Shown here: positions 1 through 10,134 of the stretch, piece by piece | Numbering within the stretch: position 1 is the first letter of the stretch | Layout of the letters: every line of letters starts with the position of its first letter | Assembly (NCBI GenBank): GCA_900215285.1 | Contig: OCMG01000004.1 | Location: forward strand, 186,001 to 250,000 | DNA length: 64,000 bases | Direction: 5' to 3' | Origin: Ensifer adhaerens | Lineage (GTDB): Bacteria > Pseudomonadota > Alphaproteobacteria > Rhizobiales > Rhizobiaceae | Notes under the pieces: model-generated | The model's input: only the letters and a program-made list of their open reading frames with translations | The model's database searches: none | Told to the model about the DNA's origin: nothing | Program-made: the position numbers and the translations under genes

Positions 1-272
1 GGCTCGACCTTTACACCAACCTTCCCGTGGACATCGAGAACGCGGTGCTGGGTTGCGAAACCATCGTGGATGCGCCCGACGGCACCGTGCGGGTGACGGT
101 CCCGGAATGGTCCGGCTCGGACCGGACACTGCGAATTCGCGGACGGGGGCTGCCCGGGCGCGACGGCGGGCGCGGCGACCTCTATGCCGAAATTCGCGTG
201 ATGCTGTGGGACCACCCCGATGACAAGGTCAAGGATCTCATGCGCAGCCTGCGCGAAGGGCTGTTTCTGTAG
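1..272 (+). CDS. DnaJ-family co-chaperone, C-terminal part (5' truncated by window edge)
   Basis: Only the last ~90 codons are present; the reading frame is open to the window edge, so the start lies outside. The visible part matches the C-terminal substrate-binding domain of DnaJ/CbpA proteins: a DLYTNLPV segment, then the conserved RIRGRGLPG and GDLYAEIRV stretches that close DnaJ beta-sandwich domain II. The J domain that stimulates DnaK should lie upstream and cannot be checked. A GTG at 27 is an internal valine, not a start. The gene ends at a TAG 119 nt before fabI. Family assignment is secure; whether it is CbpA-like or a more divergent DnaJ protein cannot be told from this piece. Confidence 0.85.
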   Translation, partial: LDLYTNLPVDIENAVLGCETIVDAPDGTVRVTVPEWSGSDRTLRIRGRGLPGRDGGRGDLYAEIRVMLWDHPDDKVKDLMRSLREGLFL

Positions 273-391
273 CAGCGTTTTGAAAGAGCACAGATTATTT
301 CGATTACTCTTATTTCCTTACCATTCAACTTCTTGAACCTTCCGCCCCGCTGTGCCATAGGGCTCAAAATCATTGAGACGGAGAGTATTCC

Positions 392-1210
392 ATGGTCCAG
401 ACAGGCGGGCTGATGCAGGGCAAGCGCGGCATCATCATGGGCGTGGCCAACAATCGTTCGATCGCCTGGGGTATTGCGAAGGCTTGTGCCGATGCGGGTG
501 CCGAGATCGCGCTCACCTGGCAGGGCGACGCGCTCAAGAAGCGCGTGGAGCCGTTGGCCGGAGAGATCGGCGCCTTCATGGCGGGCGATTGCGACGTGAC
601 CGACATGGCCTCCATCGACGCGGTCTTCGCGGCTGTCGAACAGCACTGGGGCAAGATCGACTTTCTCGTTCACGCCATCGCCTATTCCGACAAGGAAGAA
701 TTGACCGGCCGTTACGTTGACACGACGCGCGAGAACTTCCTGAAGTCGATGGACATTTCGGTCTATTCCTTCACAGCCGTCGCCCAGCGTGCCGACCGCA
801 TCATGAATGATGGCGGCTCGATGGTGACCTTGACCTATTATGGCGCCGAAAAGGTCATGCCGAACTACAACGTCATGGGCGTTGCAAAGGCCGCGCTCGA
901 AGCCAGCGTGCGCTACATGGCGGTCGATCTCGGCGGCCGCGGCATTCGCGTCAATGCGATTTCGGCCGGACCGATCAAGACGCTGGCCGCCTCCGGCATC
1001 GGCGACTTCCGCTACATCCTGAAGTGGAACGAATATAACGCGCCGCTGAAGCGCAATGTCTCTCTGGAAGAAGTTGGCCGCTCCGGCCTTTACCTGCTTT
1101 CGGACCTCTCGACCGGCGTGACCGGCGAGGTTCACCATTGCGATTCCGGATATCACACGATCGGCATGAAATCGGTCGATGCACCGGACATTTCGGTGGT
1201 CAAGGACTGA
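392..1210 (+). CDS. fabI: Enoyl-[acyl-carrier-protein] reductase (NADH) FabI
   Basis: Cytosolic FASII enzyme that reduces trans-2-enoyl-ACP to acyl-ACP with NADH. The 272-residue length is normal for the family. The N-terminal nucleotide-binding segment is KRGIIMGVANNRSIAWG (about residues 11-27). The FabI catalytic arrangement Tyr-x6-Lys is present as Tyr159 and Lys166 in PNYNVMGVAK, with a further conserved Tyr149. The C-terminal TGEVHHCDSGYH is typical of alphaproteobacterial FabI. An ATG at 392 is preceded by a GGAG-type ribosome site. Rhizobia often carry two fabI genes, so this may be one of two paralogues. It reads in the same direction as the DnaJ-family gene upstream and the phosphatase downstream (7-nt gap). 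Confidence 0.95.
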   Translation: MVQTGGLMQGKRGIIMGVANNRSIAWGIAKACADAGAEIALTWQGDALKKRVEPLAGEIGAFMAGDCDVTDMASIDAVFAAVEQHWGKIDFLVHAIAYSDKEELTGRYVDTTRENFLKSMDISVYSFTAVAQRADRIMNDGGSMVTLTYYGAEKVMPNYNVMGVAKAALEASVRYMAVDLGGRGIRVNAISAGPIKTLAASGIGDFRYILKWNEYNAPLKRNVSLEEVGRSGLYLLSDLSTGVTGEVHHCDSGYHTIGMKSVDAPDISVVKD

Positions 1211-1217
1211 GTTGGCC

Positions 1218-1820
1218 ATGGTTCCCGAGGTTCCGCTCTACCTGATCCGCCACGGTCAGACGGACTGGAACGCCGAGGGCCGTTTTCAGGGTCAGCGCGA
1301 CATTCCGCTCAACGATGTCGGCCGCGGCCAGGCCCGCAGAAACGGCGCGCTCCTGCAGTCGCTGATCGGCGACAGGGCCACCGACTTCGCCTTCGTTTCG
1401 AGCCCGATGACGCGAACGCGCCAGACCATGGAACTGGTCAGGACGGCAATGCATCTCGACCCCGCAGCTTACACGACGAACGATGCGCTGGTGGAGCTCT
1501 CCTTCGGAGACTGGGAAGGCCATACACTGGCCGAGTTGAAGGCGCTGTTTCCGGAGGCGATGCACAGGCGAGAGGCCGACAAGTGGAATTTCGTGCCGCC
1601 CGGAGAGAAGGCTGAGAGCTACGAAATCCTTTCCTGGCGCGTCTCCGGCTGGCTGCGTTCCGTCAATGTGCCGACGGTTTGCGTGACGCATGGCGGCGTC
1701 ATGCGCTCGATCATCAAGCTTTGCGCTGCTTCAGGCGCAGTCGAGGCATCCGAAACGGATATACGGCAGGACAGCATCCTGACCTTCAAAGATGGCAGAC
1801 TGGCCTGGATCGCAGCCTAA
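1218..1820 (+). CDS. Histidine phosphatase (phosphoglycerate-mutase superfamily) protein
   Basis: A 200-residue protein of the branch-1 histidine phosphatase superfamily. The phospho-accepting motif RHGQTDWN (His12) is at the N-terminus, followed by SSPMTRTRQT, the acid-carrying ELSFGDWEG and the second histidine in CVTHGGVMR. These are the catalytic-core residues of the family. Substrate cannot be deduced: cofactor-dependent mutases, sugar phosphatases and CobC-like enzymes look alike, and there are no cobalamin genes nearby. ATG 1218 is chosen because the upstream in-frame ATG at 1179 lies inside fabI and would add residues foreign to the family. It follows fabI by 7 nt and is probably co-transcribed. 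Confidence 0.88.
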   Translation: MVPEVPLYLIRHGQTDWNAEGRFQGQRDIPLNDVGRGQARRNGALLQSLIGDRATDFAFVSSPMTRTRQTMELVRTAMHLDPAAYTTNDALVELSFGDWEGHTLAELKALFPEAMHRREADKWNFVPPGEKAESYEILSWRVSGWLRSVNVPTVCVTHGGVMRSIIKLCAASGAVEASETDIRQDSILTFKDGRLAWIAA

Positions 1821-1832
1821 GCCGTGATGGCG

Positions 1833-2087
1833 TCATTCGGTCTGCAGATCGTCAATGACCCGCTTGCCGTCCGTCGTCGAGTAATAGATGACGACCTTCA
1901 CACCCGGCTTCAGACCATCGAAATTGAACTCGGACGGCGTCATGTAGGTCTTGCCGTCGCTGAGCGTGATGGACCCCTTGTCCTTGTCGATCGCAGTGAT
2001 CTCGCCGGACGCGTCGTCGCTATCAGCCAGGGCGAGCGTCGGCATGACAAGCAAGGCGATGGACATGGCAATGGCGGTCTTTTTCAT
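1833..2087 (-). CDS. DUF1344 small periplasmic protein
   Basis: An 84-residue protein starting with a clear Sec signal peptide (MKKTAIAMSIALLVMPTLALA, cleavage likely after ALA, residue ~21). The mature part is a small beta-rich domain with GEITAIDKDKGSITLSDG and the ending VIDDLQTE, matching the DUF1344 family common in rhizobia. Its function is unknown; the fold suggests a small barrel exported to the periplasm. The ATG at 2087 is preferred over one 31 codons upstream because the signal peptide begins there. It is convergent with the phosphatase gene (12-nt gap). Confidence 0.8.
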   Translation of the reverse strand: MKKTAIAMSIALLVMPTLALADSDDASGEITAIDKDKGSITLSDGKTYMTPSEFNFDGLKPGVKVVIYYSTTDGKRVIDDLQTE

Positions 2088-2393
2088 CAAGGGCTCTTTC
2101 CGGGTTTGTGAGCTCAGCCGTGCAGGCAACGTCTTACAGGGCGCAATCGGCCTTATCCATCGGGGACCCGTTGTCGTCACACGAGTTATCCCCGGATTTC
2201 AGGCGTTTCGTTCGTCATCCGACGTGTTTAGTGCTTCGCGATTGTGGCGGAATTTATGTCCGGGACCGGGCATCCACAGCATGCCAGTTCCGCGCAACCT
2301 CGAAATGCAAGGCCTTCTTAATATTCGACTCGTAATAATCGATTCTTCACACCTCCTTCCATTCTAGGATGTTGCGGACGGGACCGCGCGGCA
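2088..2393. other. Intergenic region between divergent genes
   Basis: This 306-nt stretch separates the leftward DUF1344 gene from the rightward GGDEF/EAL gene and must hold both promoters. The part nearest the right-hand gene (about 2310-2360) is AT-richer. I see no convincing -35/-10 pair, no strong dyad and no small gene. Confidence 0.5.
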
Positions 2394-5300
2394 TTGCACT
2401 GGATAGCAAAACACAGGCATCAGGGCGGATGGCTTGCCTATGCGCAGGTTTTCGTGGCAGCAGTTTCCCTGTCTGTTGCAGCCTATTTTCTTGATCGAAA
2501 CTATGAGGATGCGCACGGCCTCGATCTGAGGCTGAACACATCGACGGCGCTTGCGCTGGAGGTGGAGACACTTCAGAACCGAATTCAATTCGAGTTCGCC
2601 TCGGTCGAGGCAATCCAAAAGCAATTGTCCCGAAATCCCGATCTCGGAGCCGATGCCTTCAACATGCTGGCAAAGGCGATGATGGAAAACAATCCGGACC
2701 TACTGTCCATTTCCGCCAAGGGTTCGAGCGGCCAGATCCTGACCTACCAACGTGGCGACACCCAGCCGGCGGCCATCGACATCCGCACCGCGCCGCACGC
2801 GCGGGACGACTATATCGTCGGGATGCCGGACCGTTATGAACGGGCCAGCTTCGGCCCGGTCGTCCGGATGCAGACCGGAGAATATGCCCTGCCTATCACA
2901 ATTCCGGTGTTCACCCACCGGGACGGCACCGTTATTCACTGGGGAACGGTGACCAGCTTCATCGACGCCGCCAAGTTCTTCAGGAAGACCGGCCTGACAC
3001 AGCCCCATACGGGCCATCGGCTGGACGTGCGCATCGCGGGGCACGCGGACGATGCGCTTGAACCTTTCTTCAAGGCCGATCAGGTGGCCTCCGCGTTCGG
3101 GAGCGATGCCGTGAAGACATCGCTCAACGTGCTGTCGGACACATGGCAGTTCGCTGCGATGCCCTATGGGGGCTGGTCGCGTTCGCTGTCGCAGCTCTGG
3201 GGCACGCGCAGCATCTTTCTTGCCATCGGGATCATCGTCCTCCTCCCCTTCTTCCGGAGCCTGAGGCTTCTGAAGCTCAACGAGGAGAACCAGATGGCGC
3301 TTGCCAAGCGAGAAGTCCTTCTCCAGCAGCTGACCAACCGACTTGATCTCGCGCTCGGCAGCTATCAGTGCGGCGTCTGGGAGGCGGCTGCTGATGGAGA
3401 CTACCTCTACTGGGACGAACGGATGCGGGACCTGCATGGCGCAGGCGGACGGTCGGACTGGCCCTCACGGGAAAATTGGCTCAAGCTTGTTCATCCTGAA
3501 GACAGGGATTATGTGAACGCCTATCTTCCGCAAATCGGGCTCAAAGCCGGCCGCCAGCCCCTGACCGTCAAGATCACTCGCCTGGATGGCGAGGTTCGCA
3601 GTATCCGCTACGTCGGACAGCTACATGCGGGTCCGAATGGCGATCAGCGCCTTTACGGCATCGCAGTCGATGTCACTGACGACGTGATGCTCGCCGAAGA
3701 GCTGCGTCTGGCAAAACAGGAGACGGAGGGCAAGAACAGGGAGCTGGAAGCGGCCCTTCTGCAACTGTCGCGGAACGAGCGCGAGCTGCGCGTGGCCTCC
3801 GAGCGACTGAATCTGGCGGTCAAAGCGTATGGATGCGGGGTCTGGGAATGTGATCTCGAAGGGCTTGTGCACGATTGGGATGCCCGCATGCACGAGCTCT
3901 ACAACATTCCCATGACGGATGGGGTTATCAGCCGCGAGACGTGGCTTTCACGGATTCATCCGGATGATGTTCAGCATGTCATGACCAAGCGGCATGAGGC
4001 CATCGCACATGACGGCCACTATTCGTCAACCTACCGGATCATGCCGACGCCAGACACGACAAGACACCTGCGCGTCTTTGGCTTCGTGCATGGCGTGACT
4101 GGCGACAACCGCAAATTCATCGGGCTCGCCATCGATGTGACGGAAGACGTCGAATTGCAGAAGGCGCTTCAGGAGGCGACGCGGGAGACGGAAAAGAAGA
4201 ACCGCGAACTTGAAACCGCGCTTCTTCGGCTTTCCGGCCGGGAAGCGGACCTCCAGGAGCTGACGCAGCGCTTCCAGTTGGCCATTCAGGCCTATGGCTG
4301 CGGAATCTGGGAAGCCAACCTTGGAACGGGAACGGCCGTCTGGGACCGCCGCATGCACGAGTATTTCGACATTCCCTATGTTGATGGGGAAGTCGATGGC
4401 GACATCTTCCTGAAGCGCATCCATCCCGACGATCTTCTCAGGGTGCAGGCATCCATTGCCGAAGCAACTGAGAACGGCGCACATTATTCCTGCACCTATC
4501 GCGTCCTCCCCGAAAGCGGCGGCATTCGACACCTTCAGGCCATGGGGCAGACCCACCTCTCCGCAGATGGGAGCCTGAAATTCATCGGCATCGCGCTCGA
4601 TATTTCCGAGCAGTATCAGAAGAACGAAGCTCTCATTGCGGCCAAGAACGATGCCGAGGCGAAACGGGCCGAGCTCGAGGCCATGCATGCGATGTTGCAG
4701 CATACGGCCATGCACGACCCCCTGACGGGCCTGCACAACAGGCGCGCGCTGGATGAAGCGCTCGAGAGGCTTGCGGGTGAGCCGCGCGATCCGCTCAAGC
4801 GCGTGACCCTGCTCCATATCGACCTTGATCGCTTCAAGCAGATCAACGACACGCTCGGCCACGCCGCTGGCGATGCGATGCTGGTCCATGCCGCGGATGT
4901 CCTGCGCAAGAATACGCGCAAGCACGATCTGGTCGCGCGCATCGGCGGCGACGAATTCGTCGTGCTGGTCCAGAACGGCGCCAGCAACCAGGAGATTTCG
5001 GCACTGGCGGCCCGCATCATCGAACGGATGAACATCCCGCTGCAGTATGAGGGACAGGAATGCCGGTTTGGCGTTTCCATCGGCATCGCACGCGAGCAGA
5101 CGCGGCGCAGCTCCGTCAGGCAGCTTCTGGTCAATGCGGATATCGCGCTCTACCGCGCCAAGGCGCATGGACGTAACCGCTTCGAGTTCTTCACGTCAAA
5201 CCTGCAGGCCGAAATCCGACGCAACAAGACGCTGGCGGACGAAATCCTGCGCGGTCTGGAAAATCGCGAGTTTGTTTCCTGGTATCAGCCGCAATTCTGC

Positions 5301-6023
5301 GCCAGAACGCATGCGCTGACCGGCGTTGAGGCGCTCGTGCGCTGGAACCATCCCCAACGCGGACTACTGACGCCCGACAAGTTCATCAGGAATGCGGAAG
5401 AGATCAACGCACTGGCGACGATCGACGCGCATGTGCTGGAGCAGGCGCTGACCGACCGTTTGTCATGGGCCGCCAGGGGGCTGATGGTCCCGAAGATATC
5501 GGTCAACGTCTCGGCACGGCGTCTGCGCGACGACCAGCTGATCAAATCGCTGAAGGATCTCGCCATTTCGCCCGGCCAGATCGCTTTCGAACTGGTGGAA
5601 TCCATCTATCTCGATGACGATGATGACGCGATCACCCGCAATATCCGCCGGCTGAAGAGCCTGGGCATCGACATCGAGATCGACGACTTCGGCACCGGTC
5701 ATACCTCCATCGTCAGCCTTCTCAAACTGGAACCGAAGCGGCTGAAGATCGATCGGCAGCTGGTTCAGCCGATGCTGACCTCCTCGCGTGAGTTCTCGCT
5801 CGTCCGATCGATCATCGAGATCGGTTCGTCGCTCGACATCGAGACGGTTGCCGAGGGTGTCGAGACGATGACCCATGCGGCCCGGCTGGAGGAACTGGGT
5901 TGTTCGACGCTGCAGGGTTATGCCTTCGCGAAGCCTACAGCAGCGCCCGATCTCGTGGACCTCATCGTCACCAGCCCGTGGAAGACGTTCCGCGAAGTGC
6001 CGTTTGTCGCCGGCGCGATCTGA
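2394..6023 (+). CDS. Membrane-anchored triple-PAS GGDEF/EAL cyclic-di-GMP protein
   Basis: A 1209-residue sensor that should make and/or degrade c-di-GMP at the inner membrane. TM helix ~14-33, a periplasmic CHASE-like sensor ~35-270, second TM ~272-292. Three closely related PAS_3-type domains begin near 315, 471 and 625 ([12 protein letters not shown] starts, RIHPDD cores), separated by Glu/Arg-rich coiled-coil linkers. GGDEF domain ~765-925 with an intact GGDEF (near 851) and an RKHD inhibitory site five residues before it. EAL domain ~945-1195 with VEALVRW, ELVES, DDFGTGH and KIDRQ intact. Both catalytic halves thus look active. No ATG fits; a TTG at 2394 is the earliest plausible start and its ribosome site is weak, so the N-terminus is uncertain. 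Confidence 0.92.
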   Translation: MHWIAKHRHQGGWLAYAQVFVAAVSLSVAAYFLDRNYEDAHGLDLRLNTSTALALEVETLQNRIQFEFASVEAIQKQLSRNPDLGADAFNMLAKAMMENNPDLLSISAKGSSGQILTYQRGDTQPAAIDIRTAPHARDDYIVGMPDRYERASFGPVVRMQTGEYALPITIPVFTHRDGTVIHWGTVTSFIDAAKFFRKTGLTQPHTGHRLDVRIAGHADDALEPFFKADQVASAFGSDAVKTSLNVLSDTWQFAAMPYGGWSRSLSQLWGTRSIFLAIGIIVLLPFFRSLRLLKLNEENQMALAKREVLLQQLTNRLDLALGSYQCGVWEAAADGDYLYWDERMRDLHGAGGRSDWPSRENWLKLVHPEDRDYVNAYLPQIGLKAGRQPLTVKITRLDGEVRSIRYVGQLHAGPNGDQRLYGIAVDVTDDVMLAEELRLAKQETEGKNRELEAALLQLSRNERELRVASERLNLAVKAYGCGVWECDLEGLVHDWDARMHELYNIPMTDGVISRETWLSRIHPDDVQHVMTKRHEAIAHDGHYSSTYRIMPTPDTTRHLRVFGFVHGVTGDNRKFIGLAIDVTEDVELQKALQEATRETEKKNRELETALLRLSGREADLQELTQRFQLAIQAYGCGIWEANLGTGTAVWDRRMHEYFDIPYVDGEVDGDIFLKRIHPDDLLRVQASIAEATENGAHYSCTYRVLPESGGIRHLQAMGQTHLSADGSLKFIGIALDISEQYQKNEALIAAKNDAEAKRAELEAMHAMLQHTAMHDPLTGLHNRRALDEALERLAGEPRDPLKRVTLLHIDLDRFKQINDTLGHAAGDAMLVHAADVLRKNTRKHDLVARIGGDEFVVLVQNGASNQEISALAARIIERMNIPLQYEGQECRFGVSIGIAREQTRRSSVRQLLVNADIALYRAKAHGRNRFEFFTSNLQAEIRRNKTLADEILRGLENREFVSWYQPQFCARTHALTGVEALVRWNHPQRGLLTPDKFIRNAEEINALATIDAHVLEQALTDRLSWAARGLMVPKISVNVSARRLRDDQLIKSLKDLAISPGQIAFELVESIYLDDDDDAITRNIRRLKSLGIDIEIDDFGTGHTSIVSLLKLEPKRLKIDRQLVQPMLTSSREFSLVRSIIEIGSSLDIETVAEGVETMTHAARLEELGCSTLQGYAFAKPTAAPDLVDLIVTSPWKTFREVPFVAGAI

Positions 6024-6100
6024 CGTTCGTTCCCGCTTTTCTTTTCCCCATCGGGGCTTTAAGAGAAGCGCATATTCAAACGGGACTGAGCAGGCCTTTC

Positions 6101-7198
6101 ATGTCGCACAATACGTTCGGACAACTTTTCCGGGTCACGACCTGGGGCGAAAGCCACGGACCGGCGCTGGGCTGCGTGATCGACGGCTGCCCGCCCGGAA
6201 TCCGCTTCACGCTTGCCGAAATCCAGGCCTTCATGGACAAGCGCAAGCCCGGCCAATCGCGCTTCGTCACGCAGCGCCGCGAAGAGGACCTCGTGAAGGT
6301 TCTCTCCGGCGTGCTGCCGCAAGAGGATGGCGAAACGCTGGTAACAACGGGAACGCCGGTCTCCATGCTGATCGAGAATACCGACCAGCGCTCCAAGGAC
6401 TACGGCGAGATCGCAACGCGCTACCGCCCCGGCCATGCCGACTATGCCTATGACGTGAAATACGGCATTCGCGACTATCGCGGCGGCGGACGTTCGTCCG
6501 CTCGCGAAACGGCTGCGCGCGTCGCCGCCGGTGCGCTTGCCCGCAAGGTCGTGCCCGGTGTCATCGTGCGCGCAGCGCTGGTGCAGATCGGCAAGATCAA
6601 GATCAACCGCGAGAACTGGGACTGGGACCAGGTCGACCAGAATCCGTTTTTCGCGCCCGATGCTGCCATCGTACCGGTCTGGGAAGACTATCTCGACGGC
6701 ATCCGCAAGGCCGGGTCCTCCGTCGGCGCCGTGATCGAAGTGGTGGCGGAAGGTGTTCCGGCAGGTCTCGGCGCACCGATCTACGCCAAGCTCGACCAGG
6801 ACATCGCATCCAACCTCATGTCGATCAATGCCGTTAAGGGCGTGGAGATCGGCAACGGCTTTGGCGCCGCCGAAATCACGGGCGAGGAAAATGCCGACGA
6901 GATGCGGATGGGCAATGACGGCACGCCGCTCTTCCTGTCCAACAATGCCGGCGGCATCCTCGGCGGCATTTCCACCGGTCAGCCGGTGATCGCCCGCTTC
7001 GCCGTCAAGCCGACCTCCTCGATCCTGACCGAGCGGCTTTCCATCGACAAGGACGGCAACAACGTCTCCGTCCGCACCAAGGGCCGCCACGACCCCTGCG
7101 TCGGCATCCGCGCCGTGCCGATCGGCGAGGCAATGGTCGCCTGCACGATTGCGGATCACTATCTCAGGGATCGCGGGCAGACGGGGAAAGTGCGGTAA
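6101..7198 (+). CDS. aroC: Chorismate synthase
   Basis: Last step of the shikimate pathway: 5-enolpyruvylshikimate-3-phosphate to chorismate, FMN-dependent, cytosolic. The 365-residue length is normal. The family signatures are all visible: [10 protein letters not shown] near the N-terminus, the RPGHADYAY and [12 protein letters not shown] region, and [17 protein letters not shown] near the C-terminus. ATG 6101 begins [11 protein letters not shown], the usual start; an open frame extends upstream into the GGDEF/EAL gene but is not family sequence. The gene begins 77 nt after the GGDEF/EAL stop. aroA, the preceding pathway step, lies far away at 55-56 kb on the other strand. Confidence 0.97.
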   Translation: MSHNTFGQLFRVTTWGESHGPALGCVIDGCPPGIRFTLAEIQAFMDKRKPGQSRFVTQRREEDLVKVLSGVLPQEDGETLVTTGTPVSMLIENTDQRSKDYGEIATRYRPGHADYAYDVKYGIRDYRGGGRSSARETAARVAAGALARKVVPGVIVRAALVQIGKIKINRENWDWDQVDQNPFFAPDAAIVPVWEDYLDGIRKAGSSVGAVIEVVAEGVPAGLGAPIYAKLDQDIASNLMSINAVKGVEIGNGFGAAEITGEENADEMRMGNDGTPLFLSNNAGGILGGISTGQPVIARFAVKPTSSILTERLSIDKDGNNVSVRTKGRHDPCVGIRAVPIGEAMVACTIADHYLRDRGQTGKVR

Positions 7199-7226
7199 TC
7201 AATTCATTGGGCCTCGGCACGCGGGG

Positions 7227-7376
7227 CTTTCCCCCTCTGGCTGCCGCCATCTCCCCCACAAGGGGGGAGACGGATGGGGGGGGGTGGTCTGCGCATCCCC
7301 AACAACGTTTCGAGAAAGCGGCCAGCTCGGCGGTCGCTCCCCCTCCCCCTTGTGGGGAGGGTTGGGGAGGGGTCTT
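7227..7376. repeat. Family-A palindromic intergenic element, copy 1
   Basis: A ~150-bp element between the convergent aroC and agmatinase-like genes. It starts with a pyrimidine-rich edge (CTTTCCCCCTCTGG), runs into the hairpin core CTCCCCCACAAGGGGGGAG and ends with a second hairpin (CCCCTTGTGGGG) and GGGGTCTT. The same edge and core recur at 24455-24686 and 54761-54988. It has no coding capacity. Resembles the mosaic palindromic elements known from rhizobial intergenic regions. Confidence 0.75.
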
Positions 7377-7387
7377 CTTTGTAGAGG

Positions 7388-8359
7388 CTATCCCCTCGCC
7401 TTCTTCCCCGCCGCATGCAGCGCCAGCAGGTCATTGGCGATCGTCGCTCCCGCCAGCGCCGTGATCTCGGCGTGGTCGAACGGCGGCGAGACTTCGACCA
7501 CGTCCATGCCGACGACATTCAACCCGGCAAGCCCGCGGATGATTTCCTGCGCCTGATAGCTCGTCAGGCCGCCGACGACCGGGGTGCCCGTGCCGGGTGC
7601 TGCCGAGGGATCGAGGCAGTCGATGTCGAAGGTGACGTAGACCGCATGATCGCCGACGATCTCGCGCACTTGGCTCGCAATCGCCTCCGGACCCTGCTTG
7701 TGCACCTCAATGGCATTCAAGATGTTGACGCCCATCGGGTCGTCATTGTGCGAGCGGATGCCGATCTGGGCCGAGCGGGACGGCACGACGAGGCCTTCGT
7801 GGATGGCATGCCAGAGCATGGTGCCATGATCCAGCCGCTCGCCCTCGTCGGCCCAGGTATCGGTATGGGCATCGAACTGGATGATCGAGAGCGGGCCGTG
7901 CTTGGCGGCATGAGCCTGCAGCAGCGGCCAAGTGATGAAATGATCGCCGCCGAGCGTCAGCAGCGCGGTGTCGGTCGCCAGCACTTGCGCCGCCGCCTCG
8001 CGGATCGCCTTGGGGATTTCCATCGGGCGGCCGGGATCGAAGAGGCAATCGCCGTAATCGACCACCGCGAGATCTTCGAACACATCGCTTTCCCACGGCC
8101 AGGGGCGCGACCAGGCGAGATGCGAGGAGGCGGCGCGGATGGCGCGGGGGCCGAGGCGCGTGCCGGGGCGGCCGGAGGTGGTGAGATCGAGCGGCACGCC
8201 CATGACGGCGACATCGACGCCCGTCAGATCGCGCGTGTAGCGGCGGCGCATGAAGGAGAGAGCACCGGCAAAGGCATTTTCCATGATCGAGCCGTAATGG
8301 CTGTCGCGGGTGAAGGCGAGATCGCCGATCTTCGGCATGACTTCGATGGGGGCGCTCAT
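7388..8359 (-). CDS. speB: Agmatinase / guanidinobutyrase-type ureohydrolase
   Basis: Arginase-superfamily hydrolase (323 residues) that releases urea from a guanidino compound, classically agmatine to putrescine. Binuclear-manganese ligands are all present: GGDH (His140), DAHTD (Asp163, His165, Asp167) and FDIDCLD (Asp245, Asp247). The ATG at 8359 (MSAPIEVMPKIG) is chosen because upstream in-frame sequence is not family-like. Exact substrate is uncertain: rhizobial members include agmatinases, guanidinobutyrases and guanidinopropionases. The divergent LuxR-type gene 112 nt away may control it, and the C26 hydrolase beyond may act in the same nitrogen-catabolic route. Confidence 0.88.
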   Translation of the reverse strand: MSAPIEVMPKIGDLAFTRDSHYGSIMENAFAGALSFMRRRYTRDLTGVDVAVMGVPLDLTTSGRPGTRLGPRAIRAASSHLAWSRPWPWESDVFEDLAVVDYGDCLFDPGRPMEIPKAIREAAAQVLATDTALLTLGGDHFITWPLLQAHAAKHGPLSIIQFDAHTDTWADEGERLDHGTMLWHAIHEGLVVPSRSAQIGIRSHNDDPMGVNILNAIEVHKQGPEAIASQVREIVGDHAVYVTFDIDCLDPSAAPGTGTPVVGGLTSYQAQEIIRGLAGLNVVGMDVVEVSPPFDHAEITALAGATIANDLLALHAAGKKARG

Positions 8360-8471
8360 GGGATATCCTTTGCGAGTCGGGAACGGTCGGATTTCGGAAA
8401 GCATCAAACACGAAGCGCCTGCGCGAAAAAATCCGTTAAAGGCATACGCCTTTGGTGGTATATCCGCTTCC

Positions 8472-9257
8472 ATGACAGACGACCTGACGCTTCTCTCTAC
8501 CTGGTCGCCGCTCGCGGCGCGTTTCATTTCGGCCATTGGCAGCGAGGATTTTCCCGTGGCGCTGACGGCGGCGCTCCGGCATCTCGCCCCCTTCGACACG
8601 CTGATGGCGACCTTCTATCGCGGGACGGCGCGGCCGCAGGCGGTCTATCACGATCTTGACGAAGCGCAGGCGCTGGTGAGCACGGGCTTTTACGAGAGCG
8701 GCCCCTATCTGCTCGACCCGTTCCACATCGCCATGCGCAATGGGGTGAGGCCGGGCGTGCATCTGCTGTTCGATCTCGCCCCGGAGGGGTTTGTGCGTTC
8801 GGAATATTACCGGACCTTCTTTCGCCGCATCAAGCTGACGGACGAAATCGGCCTTCTGGTCGCCACGGGGCGGCCGGAGGAATGGCTGGTCCTGTCGCTG
8901 GCGCGGGGGCTGCAGGCAGCACGTTTCACCCGGCAGGATGCCGCACGGTTGGCCGCTGCGTTTCCGCTCATTGCCGCCGCGAGCCTGAAGCATTGGGACG
9001 GCGGGGCGGCGGGCAAAGCGTCCGGCCTCGACGACCGGCTCGCCTCCTTTGCCGCCGGACGGCTATCGCCGCGCGAGCGCGACGTGGTCTACATGATCCT
9101 GAACGGTCGCTCGACACGCGCCATTGCGCAGGCGACCGGAATTTCGGAAGGTACTGTGAAAGTGCATCGGCGGCATGCCTATGCGAAGCTTTCCATCTCC
9201 TCGCAGGCCGAGCTCTTCTCGCTTGCGGCCCGGCATCTCGCCGGGGAAGCGGTCTGA
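8472..9257 (+). CDS. LuxR-family transcriptional regulator
   Basis: A 261-residue protein with a C-terminal LuxR/GerE helix-turn-helix (about residues 197-252: LSPRERDVVYMILNGRSTRAIA followed closely by GISEGTVKVHRRHAYAKL). The N-terminal ~190 residues do not show an obvious acyl-homoserine-lactone pocket or a receiver aspartate; the segment may be a GAF/PAS-like ligand domain. ATG 8472 gives MTDDLTLLSTWSPL. It is divergent from the agmatinase-like gene with 112 nt between the starts and convergent with the C26 hydrolase gene, so local regulation of polyamine/guanidino metabolism is a reasonable inference but not shown. Confidence 0.82.
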   Translation: MTDDLTLLSTWSPLAARFISAIGSEDFPVALTAALRHLAPFDTLMATFYRGTARPQAVYHDLDEAQALVSTGFYESGPYLLDPFHIAMRNGVRPGVHLLFDLAPEGFVRSEYYRTFFRRIKLTDEIGLLVATGRPEEWLVLSLARGLQAARFTRQDAARLAAAFPLIAAASLKHWDGGAAGKASGLDDRLASFAAGRLSPRERDVVYMILNGRSTRAIAQATGISEGTVKVHRRHAYAKLSISSQAELFSLAARHLAGEAV

Positions 9258-9315
9258 AGCATCTCGCACAAACGTGCGAAGCGCTTTTGAGGCAATGACA
9301 TGCGCAAAGGAGGGA

Positions 9316-10134
9316 TCAGCGCGCCACGGCGCCCTTGACCCGATCCGTGACACTCACGCCGCTCAGACGCGCCGCGCGATAGGCGCGCGCGGCCTCACCG
9401 AAGGCTTCGAAGAGCGCGCGATTGATCGGGTTGGTCTGCGGATCGTATTCGGCATGCCATTGCACGCCGAGGGCAAAATCCTTCGCGTCACGCATGCGGA
9501 TCGCCTCGACCGTGCCATCATCGGCCAGACCCTCCACGACGATCTTGTCTCCGAGGTCGAGGACGCCCTGCCCGTGCAGCGAGTTGACGCGGATCTTGTC
9601 GCTGCCGAAAATGCCGGCAAAGACGCCGCCGGGGGTGAGATCGACGCCATGACGGTCGGCGAAGACGACCGACGGGTCGGGATGAACCTCGCCGGTTTCC
9701 AGACGCGGCATGCGGTGGTTGATGCGGCCGGGAAGCTCGCGGATTTCCGGATGCAGCGTCGCGCCGCCGGCCACGGCCATTTCCTGGAAGCCTCGGCAGA
9801 TGCCGAAGACCGGCACGCCGCGCGCCACGCAGGCGTCGATCAGCGGCAGCGCGATCGAGTCGCGCTCTTCGTCATAGGGCTCGTGTTTCGGGTTCGGCTC
9901 CATGCCGAAACGGCGCGGATGGACATTGGCCCGTGCGCCGGTGAGCAAGACGCCATCTACCACATCCAGCAGCGCCTCGATGTCGGTGATCGCCGGATGA
10001 GCGGCAAACATCAGCGGCAAACCGCCCATGACATCCGTCACCGCCGCCATGTTGCGGTCGCCGACGACCTGGACGGGGAAGCGGTTTTCGATGGAATAGG
10101 TATTGCCGATAATGCCAATGACGGGGCGGGACAT
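9316..10134 (-). CDS. Class I glutamine amidotransferase-like hydrolase (peptidase C26, PuuD type)
   Basis: A 272-residue member of the gamma-glutamyl-gamma-aminobutyrate hydrolase family, which cleaves gamma-glutamyl amides in polyamine breakdown. The nucleophile Cys113 sits in the elbow FGICRGFQE, and the catalytic His227 and Glu229 are in GVQWHAEYD. The TGARANVHP segment is also family-typical. ATG 10134 gives MSRPVIGIIGNTY, the common N-terminus; an earlier ATG would add an unrelated 28-residue leader. Its place beside a ureohydrolase and LuxR regulator supports a role in putrescine/GABA metabolism, but related enzymes act on other gamma-glutamyl compounds. Confidence 0.85.
   Translation of the reverse strand: MSRPVIGIIGNTYSIENRFPVQVVGDRNMAAVTDVMGGLPLMFAAHPAITDIEALLDVVDGVLLTGARANVHPRRFGMEPNPKHEPYDEERDSIALPLIDACVARGVPVFGICRGFQEMAVAGGATLHPEIRELPGRINHRMPRLETGEVHPDPSVVFADRHGVDLTPGGVFAGIFGSDKIRVNSLHGQGVLDLGDKIVVEGLADDGTVEAIRMRDAKDFALGVQWHAEYDPQTNPINRALFEAFGEAARAYRAARLSGVSVTDRVKGAVAR

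Noticed and set aside
1179..1217. Upstream start of the histidine phosphatase gene
   Set aside because: It lies inside fabI and adds residues foreign to the family; ATG 1218 precedes the conserved RHG motif at the right distance.
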